A DNA stretch of 64,000 nucleotides from Gemmatimonadota bacterium. Its GTDB lineage: Bacteria; Latescibacterota; UBA2968; GCA-2709665. Both the position numbers and the translations under genes were made by a program. Location of the stretch: contig JAPPFJ010000003.1 of assembly GCA_028877215.1 (NCBI GenBank), positions 108,395 to 172,394 on the forward strand. Reading direction: 5' to 3'. Of the stretch, positions 16,804 to 26,066 are shown in pieces. Each line of letters begins with the position of its first letter. Position 1 is the stretch's first letter. Under the pieces are notes generated by a model. The model had not been told where the DNA came from. It saw only the letters and a list, made by a program, of their open reading frames with translations, and did not search any database.

Positions 16804-18462
16804 TCAGCGGGCAGGTCGGTCCCCGTCTCCCCCTCCCAGCTCCTTGAGGCATGTGTCGACGACGACGTCGCTGGTGGTCGCTTCGGCCGTGATGACGCGG
16901 GTGGCGCCCGCGACGCGCAGTGAGCTCTCGTCCATGTCGTACAGGGTGCGCGCGATGATGGGGGCGTCCGGAGCCGCGCGGCGAATCGCGCGGACGGCGA
17001 TTTCGGTTGCGCGGGTGTCATTGATCGTGACTACAACCAGGCGCGCGTCCCCGCAGCCGAGTTCTTCGAGGACTTCCGTCTGGGTCACGTCGCCGTACAC
17101 CGCCAGGTCTCCTGCCGCATGCGCCCTGCGGACGTTGTCCACGTTGACGTCGACCGCGACGCAGGCAAATCCCGCGTCCCGGGCCGCGTGGCAGACCTCT
17201 CTGCCTGCCCTGCCGTATCCGGCGACGATCACGTGGTCGCTGTGCGGTTCGTGCGTGTCGATTCCGGGAGGCTCGGCGTCCAGAATCCGGTTGAGCCACG
17301 GAATACGGGTGACACCCAGCGCCAGGTGAGGGGCGAAGGCAATCGCGATAGGTGTGAGCAGCATGGACAGGATGATCGCCAGGAGGAGGTTGTGGGACAG
17401 TCCGGCATCGAGAAGGGCCGTCCCCGAGGCCGCGTTCAGCAGGACGAACGAGAATTCGCCGATCTGACACAGAGTCGCGGCGGACTGGATCGCGACGCGG
17501 AGCGGAAGCCGGAGGATCAGGCCCATCACGAATACGATGACGAATTTGCCAACCAGAATCAGTCCGCACAGCCCGAGCGTCGGTAGCAGATGCGCAAGTA
17601 CATCCGAAACATCCAGCAGCATGCCCACGGACACGAAGAAGAGGCTGGCGAAGGCTTCGCGTACGGGTATCAGGTCCGACATCGCCTGGTGACGAAACTC
17701 GCTGCCGGCGACGACCAGGCCCGCGAGGAATGCCCCTAGCGCCAGTGATATGCCCGCCATCGACAGGATCCACGCAATGCCGAAACACACGAGAAACACC
17801 GTGAGTACGAACAGCTCTCTCTCCCGCGATCTGGCAACGAATGCGAGTATGTAGGGCACGGTTCGATTGGCGGCGACAAGCACGCCGACCAGAATGGCGA
17901 GGCCCGTGGCGGCCGCGACCGCGATTTCCCACGTGGTGCCGTCCTGACCTGCCAGAAATGGTACCGCCAGGATCATCGGAACCACACACAGGTCCTGGAA
18001 GATGAGGATCCCGACGGCCAGGCGCCCGTGCGGCGCATCCAGTTCACCACGTGCGGAAAGTCCGCGCAGCACAATGGCCGTGCTGGAGACCGCGACGATG
18101 AAACCCAGAAACACCGCGGGCCCGGGCGTCATTCCGAACCAGAGGGCCGCCAGCGCGGTGCACAGGATCGTGGCGCCCACCTGGATGCCGCCGCCCAGCA
18201 GGATGGCATTCCACAGCCGTCGCATATGGCTGAGCGAGAGCTCCAGGCCGATGCCGAAGAGCAGGAGTACGATCCCGACCTCGGCCATAATCTCGACCTG
18301 ATGCGTGTCGTCCACGAGTCCGAGCGCCGTGGGTCCGGCCAGCATGCCGGCCAGAATCAGACCGGCGATCGACGGGATGCCCGCGCGGCGCAGTACCGTC
18401 GCGACCAGGACCGCCGATCCCAGTACGATAATCAGTTCCCCGAGAAAATCGAACTCATGCAC
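16804..18462 (-). CDS. CPA2-type cation/proton antiporter with RCK (TrkA-N) domain
   Basis: The 552-residue protein belongs to the KefB/KefC-like monovalent cation:proton antiporters. The first 390 residues form 12 or so membrane helices with GLILAGMLAGPTALG and LLFGIGLELS near the start. A cytoplasmic NAD-binding RCK domain follows, starting HVIVAGYGRAGREV near 408. Nucleotide or redox ligands probably gate ion flux through this domain. It is downstream of the Gfo/Idh/MocA gene on the same strand with a 55-bp gap. Confidence 0.88.
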   Translation of the reverse strand: MHEFDFLGELIIVLGSAVLVATVLRRAGIPSIAGLILAGMLAGPTALGLVDDTHQVEIMAEVGIVLLLFGIGLELSLSHMRRLWNAILLGGGIQVGATILCTALAALWFGMTPGPAVFLGFIVAVSSTAIVLRGLSARGELDAPHGRLAVGILIFQDLCVVPMILAVPFLAGQDGTTWEIAVAAATGLAILVGVLVAANRTVPYILAFVARSRERELFVLTVFLVCFGIAWILSMAGISLALGAFLAGLVVAGSEFRHQAMSDLIPVREAFASLFFVSVGMLLDVSDVLAHLLPTLGLCGLILVGKFVIVFVMGLILRLPLRVAIQSAATLCQIGEFSFVLLNAASGTALLDAGLSHNLLLAIILSMLLTPIAIAFAPHLALGVTRIPWLNRILDAEPPGIDTHEPHSDHVIVAGYGRAGREVCHAARDAGFACVAVDVNVDNVRRAHAAGDLAVYGDVTQTEVLEELGCGDARLVVVTINDTRATEIAVRAIRRAAPDAPIIARTLYDMDESSLRVAGATRVITAEATTSDVVVDTCLKELGGGDGDRPAR

Positions 18463-18517
18463 GCTGTAAGGTCTCCACGGTTTGTCAATGCATTTTCCGC
18501 CCTTGATGGCGATGAGC

Positions 18518-19567
18518 CTACCAGTCTCTGCGGCCGACGTACAGGCTCCGGTTGGTCATTGGGAGCGCGACGCGTTGCCCGCCCAATCGGTGCGACTCGA
18601 TCATGCCCATCAACATCTCCTGGCTCCTGCGAGCGAGGTGCACTGGCCCCTTTGTCTCTCGGTCCGTATCGATCGCCTCTGCGATGTCTGTGATGCCCAT
18701 CACGGTTCCGGTGGTGCGGGGTACGTCCGGGAACGGCGCCTCTTCGAAGAAGATGTGACTCTTTTTGCGGAGTTGGCATTCCCGGCTGTTGTTTAAGATG
18801 CGGATCTTCCCCTCGCTGCCGCAGACTTCGAATTCGGGACCGGTGCCCGCCGTGTTGTAGCCGTGGACGCCATTTGCAAAGCGGACGTAGCCGCTGGTAA
18901 TCGCCGGATCGACGTCCAGCCGGTTGCCGTCCCAATCCGAATCGCTGCAGACAGCGGTACCCTGTACGAAGTCGACTTCCGGGTCGCCGGCGAGGAAGAG
19001 CAGCATATCGGCGGCGTGGGTCAAGCCCCAGAGTGCTGAACTCGCGCCGTATTGTGCGATCGTGCACTGGATATTTCCGATCTCGCCGGCACCCACCAAC
19101 TCGCGTACCTTGCGATAGACCGGCATATAGCGGCGCTGCGTACCGTAGTTGAATTTGACGCCGTACCTCCGGACAACGTCGACCATCGCATCCGCTTCGT
19201 CCATCGAACAGCAGAGCGGTTTTTCGCAGTAGATGCCCTTGACGTTGTTTTCAGCGGCGAAGACCGTGATGTCCGCATGCGGTCCGGGCCGGGTGGCGAT
19301 GCAGACGATGTCCGGCTTTTCTTTTTCAATCATCTGTCGATAATCGGTGTAGGCGCGTCCGGCGCCGTAGCGCTGACGTATGGATTCCGCCTTTCCGGCG
19401 ACAACGTCTGACACGGCCACGAGGTTGGTTCTGTCGCAGGCGACGGCGGCAGCGGCGTGCGAGAAGGGTTGCCACAGATAGCGATCCGGACGGCTTTCGA
19501 CTTCGTCGTCAATTGTCGCGCCCATCCGTCCGCATCCGATCAGGCAGGCTCTGTAGGTGCGCGGCAT
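18518..19567 (-). CDS. Gfo/Idh/MocA-family NAD(P)-dependent oxidoreductase
   Basis: The 349-residue enzyme has the Rossmann motif IGCGRMG at 10-16 and EKP at 115-117, the conserved catalytic Lys of the family. A C-terminal sheet domain includes YVRFANGVHGYNTAGTGPEFEVCGSEGKI. It probably oxidises or reduces a sugar, inositol or sugar-acid derivative. The substrate is not predictable. AAGGA precedes the ATG by 5 nt. Confidence 0.87.
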   Translation of the reverse strand: MPRTYRACLIGCGRMGATIDDEVESRPDRYLWQPFSHAAAAVACDRTNLVAVSDVVAGKAESIRQRYGAGRAYTDYRQMIEKEKPDIVCIATRPGPHADITVFAAENNVKGIYCEKPLCCSMDEADAMVDVVRRYGVKFNYGTQRRYMPVYRKVRELVGAGEIGNIQCTIAQYGASSALWGLTHAADMLLFLAGDPEVDFVQGTAVCSDSDWDGNRLDVDPAITSGYVRFANGVHGYNTAGTGPEFEVCGSEGKIRILNNSRECQLRKKSHIFFEEAPFPDVPRTTGTVMGITDIAEAIDTDRETKGPVHLARRSQEMLMGMIESHRLGGQRVALPMTNRSLYVGRRDW

Positions 19568-20143
19568 AATGTCCTTCCGTCACACGTTACCGCTTCCACC
19601 ATGAATCAGTGCGATCCGCGGCCCTGTCAGGGGAATGCAGACCGTTGAACCGGCGGATTTTCGGGCCGTTGTGGAGCGAACTGCGTATCCGTACTTACTA
19701 TATATGATGTAGACGGGATCAGGTCAATCTCGAAGTTCAACTTACAGCAGAAAACCGCACCGATATCGAGAGGAAGCCTATTGCGGGAAGCACCCGATAG
19801 TTTGCTTTTTTTCTACAAAATTGTCCGGGCGCCCTGAGCCGCTCCCTGAGCTTGTCGAAGGGTCGGCGAAGGAAACAGGGTACCCGAACGCGGGCGCTTA
19901 GACAAGCTCAGCGTCCCCTTTTGGGCAAGTTCCCAGTCACCGTAGAAGGCACAATCGATGTCAACCATTAAGTGCGCCCGGCAAAAGCTGGCTCCTCGGC
20001 AATGGTATCGGGATGCAGGACAGGTTTCGACGCGAAGACAGCAACTGCAGGCACAATCAAAAGGATTGCGCAAATATGGCGGATTCACCATATAGAGACA
20101 TGGCCGCTGGCGCGCCGAGACCCGTGGAATGGAGAGTAGATCG
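19568..20143. other. 576-bp gap with a REP-like inverted repeat
   Basis: No supported gene lies here. TGAGCTTGTC (19847-19856) and GACAAGCTCA (19901-19910) form a perfect inverted pair 44 bp apart. The flanking CCCTGAGCTTGTCGAAGGG matches a widespread class of short intergenic repeats seen in many bacteria. The stretch just before the XRE gene, where its toxin would normally lie, shows no recognisable toxin frame. Confidence 0.55.
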
Positions 20144-20470
20144 ATGAAATCGGAAAATGTCAAGATCGAACGCGACAGCGGAAACGTGTTCGCCGATCTG
20201 GGACTTCCGGATGCCGACGCGCACCTGCTAAAAGCCGAACTGGTTGCGCGGATCGACAGGATCATTCGCAAGCGCGGCCTCAAGCAGGTGGAGGCGGCCG
20301 GTCTGCTCGGTCTTTCTCAGCCCGATGTGTCGCGGCTTCTGCGAGGCGACTTCACGGAATACTCAATGGAGCGGTTGCTGCGCCTTCTGACGAAGCTGGG
20401 ACGTGACGTTGATATCGTCATTCGTGAAAACCTCTTGGCGCGGCAAGGCCGACTCCAGGTTGGAGCGTAA
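20144..20470 (+). CDS. XRE-family antitoxin-like HTH protein (orphan)
   Basis: The 108-residue protein begins MKSENVKIERDSGNVFADLGLPDADAHL, typical of HigA2-like antitoxins that pair with RelE-type toxins. The HTH lies at about 44-68 (KQVEAAGLLGLSQPDVSRLLRG). GGAG lies about 9 nt before the chosen ATG; an in-frame ATG 15 nt upstream is less likely. No partner toxin is found on either side, so it may be a solitary survivor or a stand-alone regulator. Confidence 0.82.
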   Translation: MKSENVKIERDSGNVFADLGLPDADAHLLKAELVARIDRIIRKRGLKQVEAAGLLGLSQPDVSRLLRGDFTEYSMERLLRLLTKLGRDVDIVIRENLLARQGRLQVGA

Positions 20471-20563
20471 GACAGAGAGGGATAACTTGCCGTCGCAGAT
20501 CAGGCCTGTCCAGAATCGTCTTTTCCAAACGCTATTACGACTTGATCCACCTGTGACCGGAGC

Positions 20564-20629
20564 GAGGGCATCCTGCCCTCGAACTTCGCGTCACCGACCC
20601 CTATTCGACGTCGAGAGCAGGATGCCCTC
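20564..20629. repeat. 13-bp inverted repeat in intergenic DNA
   Basis: GAGGGCATCCTGC (20564-20576) and GCAGGATGCCCTC (20617-20629) are perfect inverted copies separated by 40 bp. They lie in the 308-bp gap between two antitoxin genes, which holds nothing else that could be supported. Confidence 0.6.
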
Positions 20630-20778
20630 TCTCCCGGGATCGCCAACCACATCGGTCCCAAACCTGTTCCCGTCCTGGACAGCCGTGGTCGCAGATAATC
20701 CGCCGAATTCCATATTAATGATGTAGATTGCGTGTCGGATCTATCAATGGACGATATTGCGACAAAATGGGGACGCCG

Positions 20779-21054
20779 ATGAAACTATCCAACCAGATCA
20801 AGTCGATCAGCTATCTCAAAGCCCATGTGTCGGAGATCGTGCGCACGCTCAGTGAGCAGGGCGGGCGCATGGTCATCACCCGGAACGGCGAAGCCAGGGC
20901 GGTGCTGCAGGACTTCGACAGTTTCAATAAAACGCAGGAGACGATGGCACTGCTCAAGGTGCTCGCACTGGGCAACCGCCAGATCGAGGCCGGTCAGGTC
21001 GAATCAGCGGCGGACGCGATCAAACGGCTCCGCGAGCGGACAAAGGATCGCTGA
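20779..21054 (+). CDS. Phd/YefM-family antitoxin
   Basis: The 91-residue protein has the Phd/YefM layout: SISYLKAHVSEIVRTLSEQGGRMVITRNGEARAVLQDFDSF, a DNA-binding N-terminal fold. A helical C-terminus (ALLKVLALGNRQIEAG, VESAADAIKRL) should wrap the toxin. GGGGA lies about 5 nt before the ATG at 20779. Its stop overlaps the ATG of what is left of a ParE-like toxin, so the antitoxin has apparently lost its partner. Confidence 0.85.
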   Translation: MKLSNQIKSISYLKAHVSEIVRTLSEQGGRMVITRNGEARAVLQDFDSFNKTQETMALLKVLALGNRQIEAGQVESAADAIKRLRERTKDR

Positions 21055-21137
21055 TGGCCTTTCACGTTCAGTAGACCGGTGACGCAGCCCGTGATGTGTC
21101 AATCAAACAACAAGATTATACTCCAATCTGTGCGTAA
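21054..21137 (+). pseudogene. ParE-like toxin remnant
   Basis: The ATG overlaps the antitoxin stop in the TGATG arrangement typical of these operons. The frame reads MAFHVQ, then an amber TAG at 21072-21074, then TGDAARDVSIKQQDY before a final TAA. MAF-x-V-x-x-TGDAARD closely matches the first 15 residues of ParE/RelE toxins (for example patterns like MAFRVELTDDAARDL). The remaining 70 or so residues are missing. This points to decay by a nonsense change plus deletion. Confidence 0.6.
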
Positions 21138-21160
21138 ACGATTGACAATATAACAGATAC

Positions 21161-21198
21161 GACAAAACCCCGCCGGCAGATTGCCCGCGGGGTCTTTC
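21161..21198 (-). terminator. terminator of the helix-hairpin-helix lipoprotein gene
   Basis: GCGGGGT/ACCCCGC arms (21187-21193 with 21167-21173) form a stem. Read on the minus strand it ends GGGGTTTTGT, about 45 nt after the stop of the upstream minus gene. It may also work weakly on the plus strand. Confidence 0.6.
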
Positions 21199-21236
21199 CA
21201 TTGGACGAGTGGTGGGTAAGCCGATGGAGATCGGAA

Positions 21237-21938
21237 CTATTCGCGCGGTCGAATCTCCACGTACCGTTCCAGGCGCGCGACCTCGCGATCGTCAATGTAC
21301 TTGCCGATTTCACGCCGGAACTGCTCGATGTTCGAATAGGGACGGTACTCCTCGAACTCGTGCGCCATGCGCTTCCCCACGCCGGGGATGGCGAGGATTT
21401 CCGCTTCGGTGGCCGTGTTCAGGTCGATGGGCACGAAAACGTATCGACCCATGCGATCCACCTCGGCGTCGTCAAGATACTTACCCATCTCGCGCTTCCA
21501 CTGGGCGATGGCCGTATATGGACGGTATTCCTCAAACTCGTGGGCGATCCGTTCTCCCACGCCCGGAACCAGGAGCATCTCCGTGTTGCCGGCACTGTTC
21601 AGGTTGATCGGAACGAACATCCGCACGTAGAGTTTCTCCGCTTCCTCCTGGCCCAGGTGCTGTGTGACCAACGCGTGCAGCGTTTCCATATCAAGGAACG
21701 GGCGCTGCTGCTGAATCGCGTCGGCAAGTTCCTGGCTCATCCCCGGGAGTGCGTCGAGTTCATCCACTAAAGCGAGATTTGGGTTGACGACCGCGGTGCT
21801 GCTCGCGCCTTGCGCTGGAGCACCTTCGGGTTTGGGCGGTTCATTCACTTCTGGGTCGGCGCATGTCCACAGTAGCGCGAGACCCAGGAAGCACACAGCC
21901 AGGCGGGTTAACGCTCGTATTTCCAAGAAGTTTTCCAT
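21237..21938 (-). CDS. exported helix-hairpin-helix (ComEA-like) repeat protein
   Basis: The 233-residue product has a hydrophobic leader ending LALLWTC, a possible but atypical lipobox because Thr precedes the Cys. A Pro/Ala linker follows, then helix-hairpin-helix units. The last two are nearly repeats: INLNSAGNTEMLLVPGVGERIAHEFEEYRPY and IDLNTATEAEILAIPGVGKRMAHEFEEYRPY. HhH pairs of the ComEA kind bind DNA without sequence preference, so surface DNA binding or uptake is possible. TAGGAG lies 5 nt before the ATG. Confidence 0.75.
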   Translation of the reverse strand: MENFLEIRALTRLAVCFLGLALLWTCADPEVNEPPKPEGAPAQGASSTAVVNPNLALVDELDALPGMSQELADAIQQQRPFLDMETLHALVTQHLGQEEAEKLYVRMFVPINLNSAGNTEMLLVPGVGERIAHEFEEYRPYTAIAQWKREMGKYLDDAEVDRMGRYVFVPIDLNTATEAEILAIPGVGKRMAHEFEEYRPYSNIEQFRREIGKYIDDREVARLERYVEIRPRE

Positions 21939-21966
21939 ATTCTCCTATGTCGTTTCGAATTCAACC

Positions 21967-22431
21967 TCATAGCGCGTTGAATCCGTGCCAGCCGGGCAGG
22001 GCGGCAGCCTGTCGGACCCACGCTGTCATCAGCGCCTCGTCAAGCTCGCCTTCGTAGACGTCCACCCAGCGCGAGTCCCTGTCCTTGCCCGAGCCGGGAG
22101 GGACGGGTCGCAGCGACGCGCCGTTGAGGAAAGTCACCTTGACGTAGCGGGAGAAGACGTGGTAGCTCGCGAACCAGCCCCGGCCCTCGACGCCATACCA
22201 TGGCGAGTTCCACCTCACGGCCTTGCGCACGTCTGGTACCGTGCGAACGATGAGGTCGTCGAGGCGTCGCCCGACGTCGCTCTTCCAGCCCGGCATGGCC
22301 GCGATGTACGCCTGCACGGGGGCGTCGCCGTCGGCCTTCGCGATCTGAGGGTTGCCGCCCGAGAGCAGTACCGGCTTTGTACCGGTCTTCCCTGTAGTCT
22401 TGGGCACCTTCCCGGACGTCCCGGCATCCAT
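21967..22431 (-). CDS. DUF1801-family protein
   Basis: The 154-residue product has the DUF1801/YdhG core: VQAYIAAMPGWKSDVGRRLDDLIVRTVPD, KAVRWNSPWYGVEGRGWFASYHVFSRYVKVTFLNG and a C-terminal ALMTAWVRQAAALPGW. The fold is small and alpha/beta, and the biochemical role is not known. The frame is open further upstream, but the ATG at 22431 has AGGA 5 nt ahead and the extension crosses a hairpin. The N-terminus is basic and low-complexity. Confidence 0.75.
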   Translation of the reverse strand: MDAGTSGKVPKTTGKTGTKPVLLSGGNPQIAKADGDAPVQAYIAAMPGWKSDVGRRLDDLIVRTVPDVRKAVRWNSPWYGVEGRGWFASYHVFSRYVKVTFLNGASLRPVPPGSGKDRDSRWVDVYEGELDEALMTAWVRQAAALPGWHGFNAL

Positions 22432-22538
22432 GGCGTTCCTTCCAATCCGCGGTTCCGGGCCGATTGGGAATTTCCGGTTACGGCTACGTCCTTGCGGGTT
22501 TTCGGTCCCGGCCTTCGTTTCGCTTCTGATACGACAAG

Positions 22539-22564
22539 GCCCCGGAGGATGCGTCCTTCGGGGC
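22539..22564 (-). terminator. hairpin after tRNA-Asn
   Basis: An 11-bp stem with one G-T pair (22539-22549 with 22554-22564) lies downstream of the minus-strand tRNA. The T-run is poor. Confidence 0.45.
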
Positions 22565-22597
22565 GTCATTCAGTCGTATGCGATGACGGTCGAAAAA

Positions 22598-22673
22598 TGG
22601 CTCCGGCGGTAGGACTCGAACCTACGACCTAGTGGTTAACAGCCACCCGCTCTGCCAGCTGAGCTACGCCGGA
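22598..22673 (-). tRNA. tRNA-Asn (GTT)
   Basis: On the minus strand, acceptor arms TCCGGCG and CGCCGGA pair over 7 bp, with the D-arm GCTCAGCTGGCAGAGC, anticodon loop CTGTTAA (anticodon GTT) and T-loop GGTTCGAGTCC. The terminal CCA is encoded. Confidence 0.95.
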
Positions 22674-22829
22674 ACCCTGGCATTCTGAAGCGGGATGAAA
22701 TTACCACAAGGCGCCTTTGGTGTCAAGCACAAAATCAGTTTCTGCGGCCTCCGCCGACACGGCAAATAGGGCGATTCTCGCGTACAATCGCAGGGTGTGC
22801 GGTTGGGGTCTGTGTACCGGGATTCGGCC

Positions 22830-22858
22830 TTGACATGACGCCTTGCGCCGTCTAATTT
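22830..22858 (+). promoter_or_regulatory. possible promoter of the alkaline-phosphatase-superfamily gene
   Basis: TTGACA at 22830-22835 and TAATTT at 22853-22858 are 17 bp apart; the -10 box is a weak match. Confidence 0.45.
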
Positions 22859-22903
22859 GGTGCCCTGTCCTGATCCAGGCGAACCTTATTGACCGGAGCT
22901 GGA

Positions 22904-24214
22904 ATGGACCCGATTACACAGCGGATTCTGAAGCGACTGCGGCAGCCTGGAAGTATCGCTGAAGCGGCGTTGCCTGATGAGTTCGTGTGGCCCGCGTACG
23001 ACGGGTACAGCCTGGCGAACGTGGCGCCCACCGTATTGCGGCATTTCGGTGTCGGCGGGATTCGGTCGCCGGGGCTGGCGGAAGAGGTCGTGGGCGGCGA
23101 GCTCGTCGGCGCGGAGAAGCTGGTCGTCGCGCTGGTGGACGCGTTGGGCTACCTGACGTTGACGCGAGCGATGGACGCCGGTACGGTACCCGGGTTCCAT
23201 GCGCTGGCTGAGCGGGGGCGGTTCGTGCCGCTCACGTCGGTATTCCCGTCGACCACCGCGGCGGCGCTTTCGTCGTTTCATACGGGGCTGCCGCCGGCGG
23301 GACACGGCGTCGCCGGCTACCGGATGTACATGCCGGACCGTGGATACGTGGCGAATATGATCCGGTTGAGCCCCGAGGCGGACGAACGGTTCGGGCGCAT
23401 GCTGCTCAACAGCGGCGACGCCAGGGCGCTGCTGGGCGTGCCCACGGTACACAGCCTGTTGACCGCGGCGGGGGTTTCGTCCTATTGCATGATTCACCGG
23501 TCGCTGGCGCACAGCGGCCTGTCCGAGATGTTGTACGACGGCGCCACGGACGTTGTCTCGTTCGTGAACGCGTCCGACATGTTCAGCCAGGTTCGGAGCA
23601 TGCTGACCGCGGACCCGGGTCGACCGGCGTGCATCTGGCTGTATACGGACACCCTGGACACGATCCAGCACAAATACGGCACCAGGGGCGAAGAACCCGA
23701 GGGTGAAATCTACAGCCTGGGCTACTCGCTTGAAAGGGAACTGCTTTCGTCTTTCGAGGGACGCGACGTGAACGCCGCGTTCATGCTTCTGGCGGACCAC
23801 GGGCATATTCAGGTGGACGAGGAAGACATCGTACAGGTTGCGGAGGTACCTGGCTTGAAGCGCCTGCTCGCGGCTCCTCCGACGGGCACGGCGCGGTCGG
23901 CGTATTTTCACGTGCGTGACGGCGCTGTGAGGGACGTCATGTTCGCACTTGATGCCGCGCTGGGCGGATCCGCGTGCATTGTGGAGACCCGGCGCGCGCT
24001 GGCCGGCGGCCTGTGGGGAAACGGGCCGCGCGCGCCGGAATTGTCAGGCAGGATCGGCGACGTGCTTGCCCTGATGCGCGGCAGCGCCACGTTGTTCCAC
24101 GGATACAGGGACGACGCCGTTCCGTCCGATATCGCGGGCGGCCGGCACGGAGGGCTGCACGAGCGGGAGATGCTGATTCCCTTCTTCATCGCAAGGTTAG
24201 GCGTTCGCGGTTGA
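22904..24214 (+). CDS. alkaline-phosphatase-superfamily phosphodiesterase
   Basis: The 436-residue protein resembles type I phosphodiesterase/nucleotide pyrophosphatases. The metal-binding Asp79 in ALVDALGYLT and the nucleophile region SVFPSTTAAALSSFHTG (Thr117 or Thr118) are present. Further ligands lie in TDTLDTIQHKYG, LLADHGHIQV and GGRHGGLHEREMLIPF. No signal peptide is seen, so it may act in the cytoplasm. The chosen ATG has GGAG about 7 nt ahead; a TTG 15 nt upstream would destroy that spacing. The substrate is unknown. Confidence 0.85.
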   Translation: MDPITQRILKRLRQPGSIAEAALPDEFVWPAYDGYSLANVAPTVLRHFGVGGIRSPGLAEEVVGGELVGAEKLVVALVDALGYLTLTRAMDAGTVPGFHALAERGRFVPLTSVFPSTTAAALSSFHTGLPPAGHGVAGYRMYMPDRGYVANMIRLSPEADERFGRMLLNSGDARALLGVPTVHSLLTAAGVSSYCMIHRSLAHSGLSEMLYDGATDVVSFVNASDMFSQVRSMLTADPGRPACIWLYTDTLDTIQHKYGTRGEEPEGEIYSLGYSLERELLSSFEGRDVNAAFMLLADHGHIQVDEEDIVQVAEVPGLKRLLAAPPTGTARSAYFHVRDGAVRDVMFALDAALGGSACIVETRRALAGGLWGNGPRAPELSGRIGDVLALMRGSATLFHGYRDDAVPSDIAGGRHGGLHEREMLIPFFIARLGVRG

Positions 24215-24295
24215 CCCATTCGCCTTCTCGAATCCGGATGGCCGCCGGCCTGAAGACACCGCGCACGAACCAACCCCGATTCAGCGGGAAAAGGG

Positions 24296-24324
24296 TTGAC
24301 GTCGAGACCTGAAACCGGTATTTT
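24296..24324 (+). promoter_or_regulatory. promoter of tadA
   Basis: TTGACG at 24296-24301 and TATTTT at 24319-24324 are 17 bp apart. The start point near 24331 leaves about 39 nt before the ATG. Confidence 0.55.
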
Positions 24325-24369
24325 TGTCGGGCTTTTCAGTAGATATTCGATAGACGATTTTCCGCCCGG

Positions 24370-24846
24370 ATGGTGCGTGAATTGACCGACGCGGACGAAG
24401 CCGGAATGGAACTCGCGCTTGCCGAGGCGCGCGCCGCAGGCGGTGCAGGCGAGGTACCGGTCGGCGCAGTGATTCTGCTGAACGGGGAAGTGATCGGTCG
24501 CGGTCAGAACCGCATTCTGAGGGACAACGATCCCACGGCGCACGCGGAGATGCTGGCCATCCGGTCGGCGACGTCGCAAACCGGAATGAAGTGGCTCACG
24601 GACTGCGTTGCCTACGTCACGCTGGAACCATGCGCGATGTGCGCGGGCGCGCTGGTGCTGGCGCGGGTGTCCCGCCTCGTGTTCGGCGCGGACGATCCGA
24701 AAACCGGCGCCTGCGGTTCACTGCGAAACGTCGTCGACGACCCGAGACTCAATCACCGGATCGACGTTCGTCGATCCGTCCTCGAAGAACCCTGTTCGGA
24801 GATACTGAAGCGGTTCTTTCAAGATTTGCGCCGGAAAGACGCGTAA
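24370..24846 (+). CDS. tadA: tRNA-specific adenosine deaminase TadA
   Basis: TadA converts A34 to inosine in the anticodon of tRNA-Arg(ACG). The zinc and proton-shuttle residues are in place: HAE at 58-60 and PCAMC with Cys88 and Cys91. The family-specific GACGSLRNVVDDPRLNHR segment distinguishes it from other cytidine/guanine deaminases. The 158-residue length is normal. The ribosome site is weak. A tRNA-Ser gene follows 57 nt after the stop. Confidence 0.93.
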   Translation: MVRELTDADEAGMELALAEARAAGGAGEVPVGAVILLNGEVIGRGQNRILRDNDPTAHAEMLAIRSATSQTGMKWLTDCVAYVTLEPCAMCAGALVLARVSRLVFGADDPKTGACGSLRNVVDDPRLNHRIDVRRSVLEEPCSEILKRFFQDLRRKDA

Positions 24847-24903
24847 CGCAGCGCCGGTAGCCGGTGCCGCGAACGGATTTCAGGCGTGTCCCCGCATTCG
24901 AGC

Positions 24904-24994
<91 letters not shown>

Positions 24995-25466
24995 AATATC
25001 CATTAACATATTTATAATCAGTATTTTAAGAACCCCATTCTTGTCGCGAGTGAATGGCGGACCGGGCCGGAGCATATGCAGTCCGCTTTTGCGAATGGAC
25101 TGGGACATTGCAATCGACGTCACCTCCGACGCTGACCAGGATTGTACAGATCCTCGGTCTTCCACCAATCCCGTTGTTACACAAACCGCTCGCCTACGAG
25201 CCGGATGCAGCACGAAGTGATCTTGGGGCACAACCCCGATCTCCCAGACGGAGGAACACGGCAACACCGAGGGCCGATGAATAACAGCAACCTTCGTCCA
25301 ATTTGGGACTCGTGGGGAGAATCCAAATCCTGCTGGAAAAAGTTGCGGATATCGGGTGAATATTGTATCTTAATATTGGAATAGAAAGCGGTGTGTTGTG
25401 GTCGTGGAGACAGTGAGACGCGTGTCGGCCAACCGCCGCTATTTTTTCATCAAGAACCGCTTATGT
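24995..25466. other. gap between two tRNA-Ser genes
   Basis: These 472 bp contain only short open frames without recognisable motifs or ribosome sites. AATATT occurs as an inverted pair near 25360-25380. No gene is supported. Confidence 0.5.
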
Positions 25467-25559
<93 letters not shown>

Positions 25560-25636
25560 GAAACCTGTCTCGTCCCGGCCCGGCCTGCCTGCTGCCGCGC
25601 AGGCAAAACTCGCTTCCGGGGTCTGAAATACCTCTT

Positions 25637-26014
25637 ATGGCGCATACCATCAAGATTACCCTGGGAGCGGTCGAGCTGGATGCGGAGCTGAACGATTCCG
25701 AGACCGCGTCCAGAATCCTGGCCGAGTTGCCCATCCGCAGCGGCTTCAACACCTGGGGCGATGAGATCTACTTTCAGATCCCCGTCACTGCGGACCCGGA
25801 GGACCCCCAGGAAACCGTGGAAGTGGGCGATCTTGCCTACTGGCCGCCCGGAAAAGCGTTCTGCATCTTCTACGGTCCAACGCCCGCAAGCCAGGGAGAC
25901 GAGATCCGGCCGGCCAGTCCCGTGAACCCCGTCGGACGTGTGTTTTCGGGCGTGGAGGCGCTGAAAACGGCCTCGCGGGCAGACGGGATATCAATCGAAA
26001 AGAGCGATGCATGA
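25637..26014 (+). CDS. cyclophilin-like fold protein (TM1367 type)
   Basis: The 125-residue protein matches the small cyclophilin-like family: IKITLGAVELDAELNDSETASRILAELPI, NTWGDEIYFQIPV, VEVGDLAYWPPGKAFCIFYGPTP and ASPVNPVGRV. The fold is that of a compact beta-barrel peptidyl-prolyl isomerase, but isomerase activity is unproven for the family. It sits between tRNA genes with no obvious operon partner. Confidence 0.8.
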   Translation: MAHTIKITLGAVELDAELNDSETASRILAELPIRSGFNTWGDEIYFQIPVTADPEDPQETVEVGDLAYWPPGKAFCIFYGPTPASQGDEIRPASPVNPVGRVFSGVEALKTASRADGISIEKSDA

Positions 26015-26066
26015 AGAGCGGACATCCTCGTCCTGCTCCGTGCCCATTGCGTAATCGGCGAACTGT

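Noticed and set aside
20564..20629. Inverted repeat considered as a CRISPR-like unit
   Set aside because: Only two inverted copies exist, with no regular direct repeats or spacers. No CRISPR array or cas gene was seen anywhere in the window.
24995..25466. Short frames between the tRNA-Ser genes
   Set aside because: They overlap tRNA ends, have no ribosome sites, and look like translated non-coding DNA.
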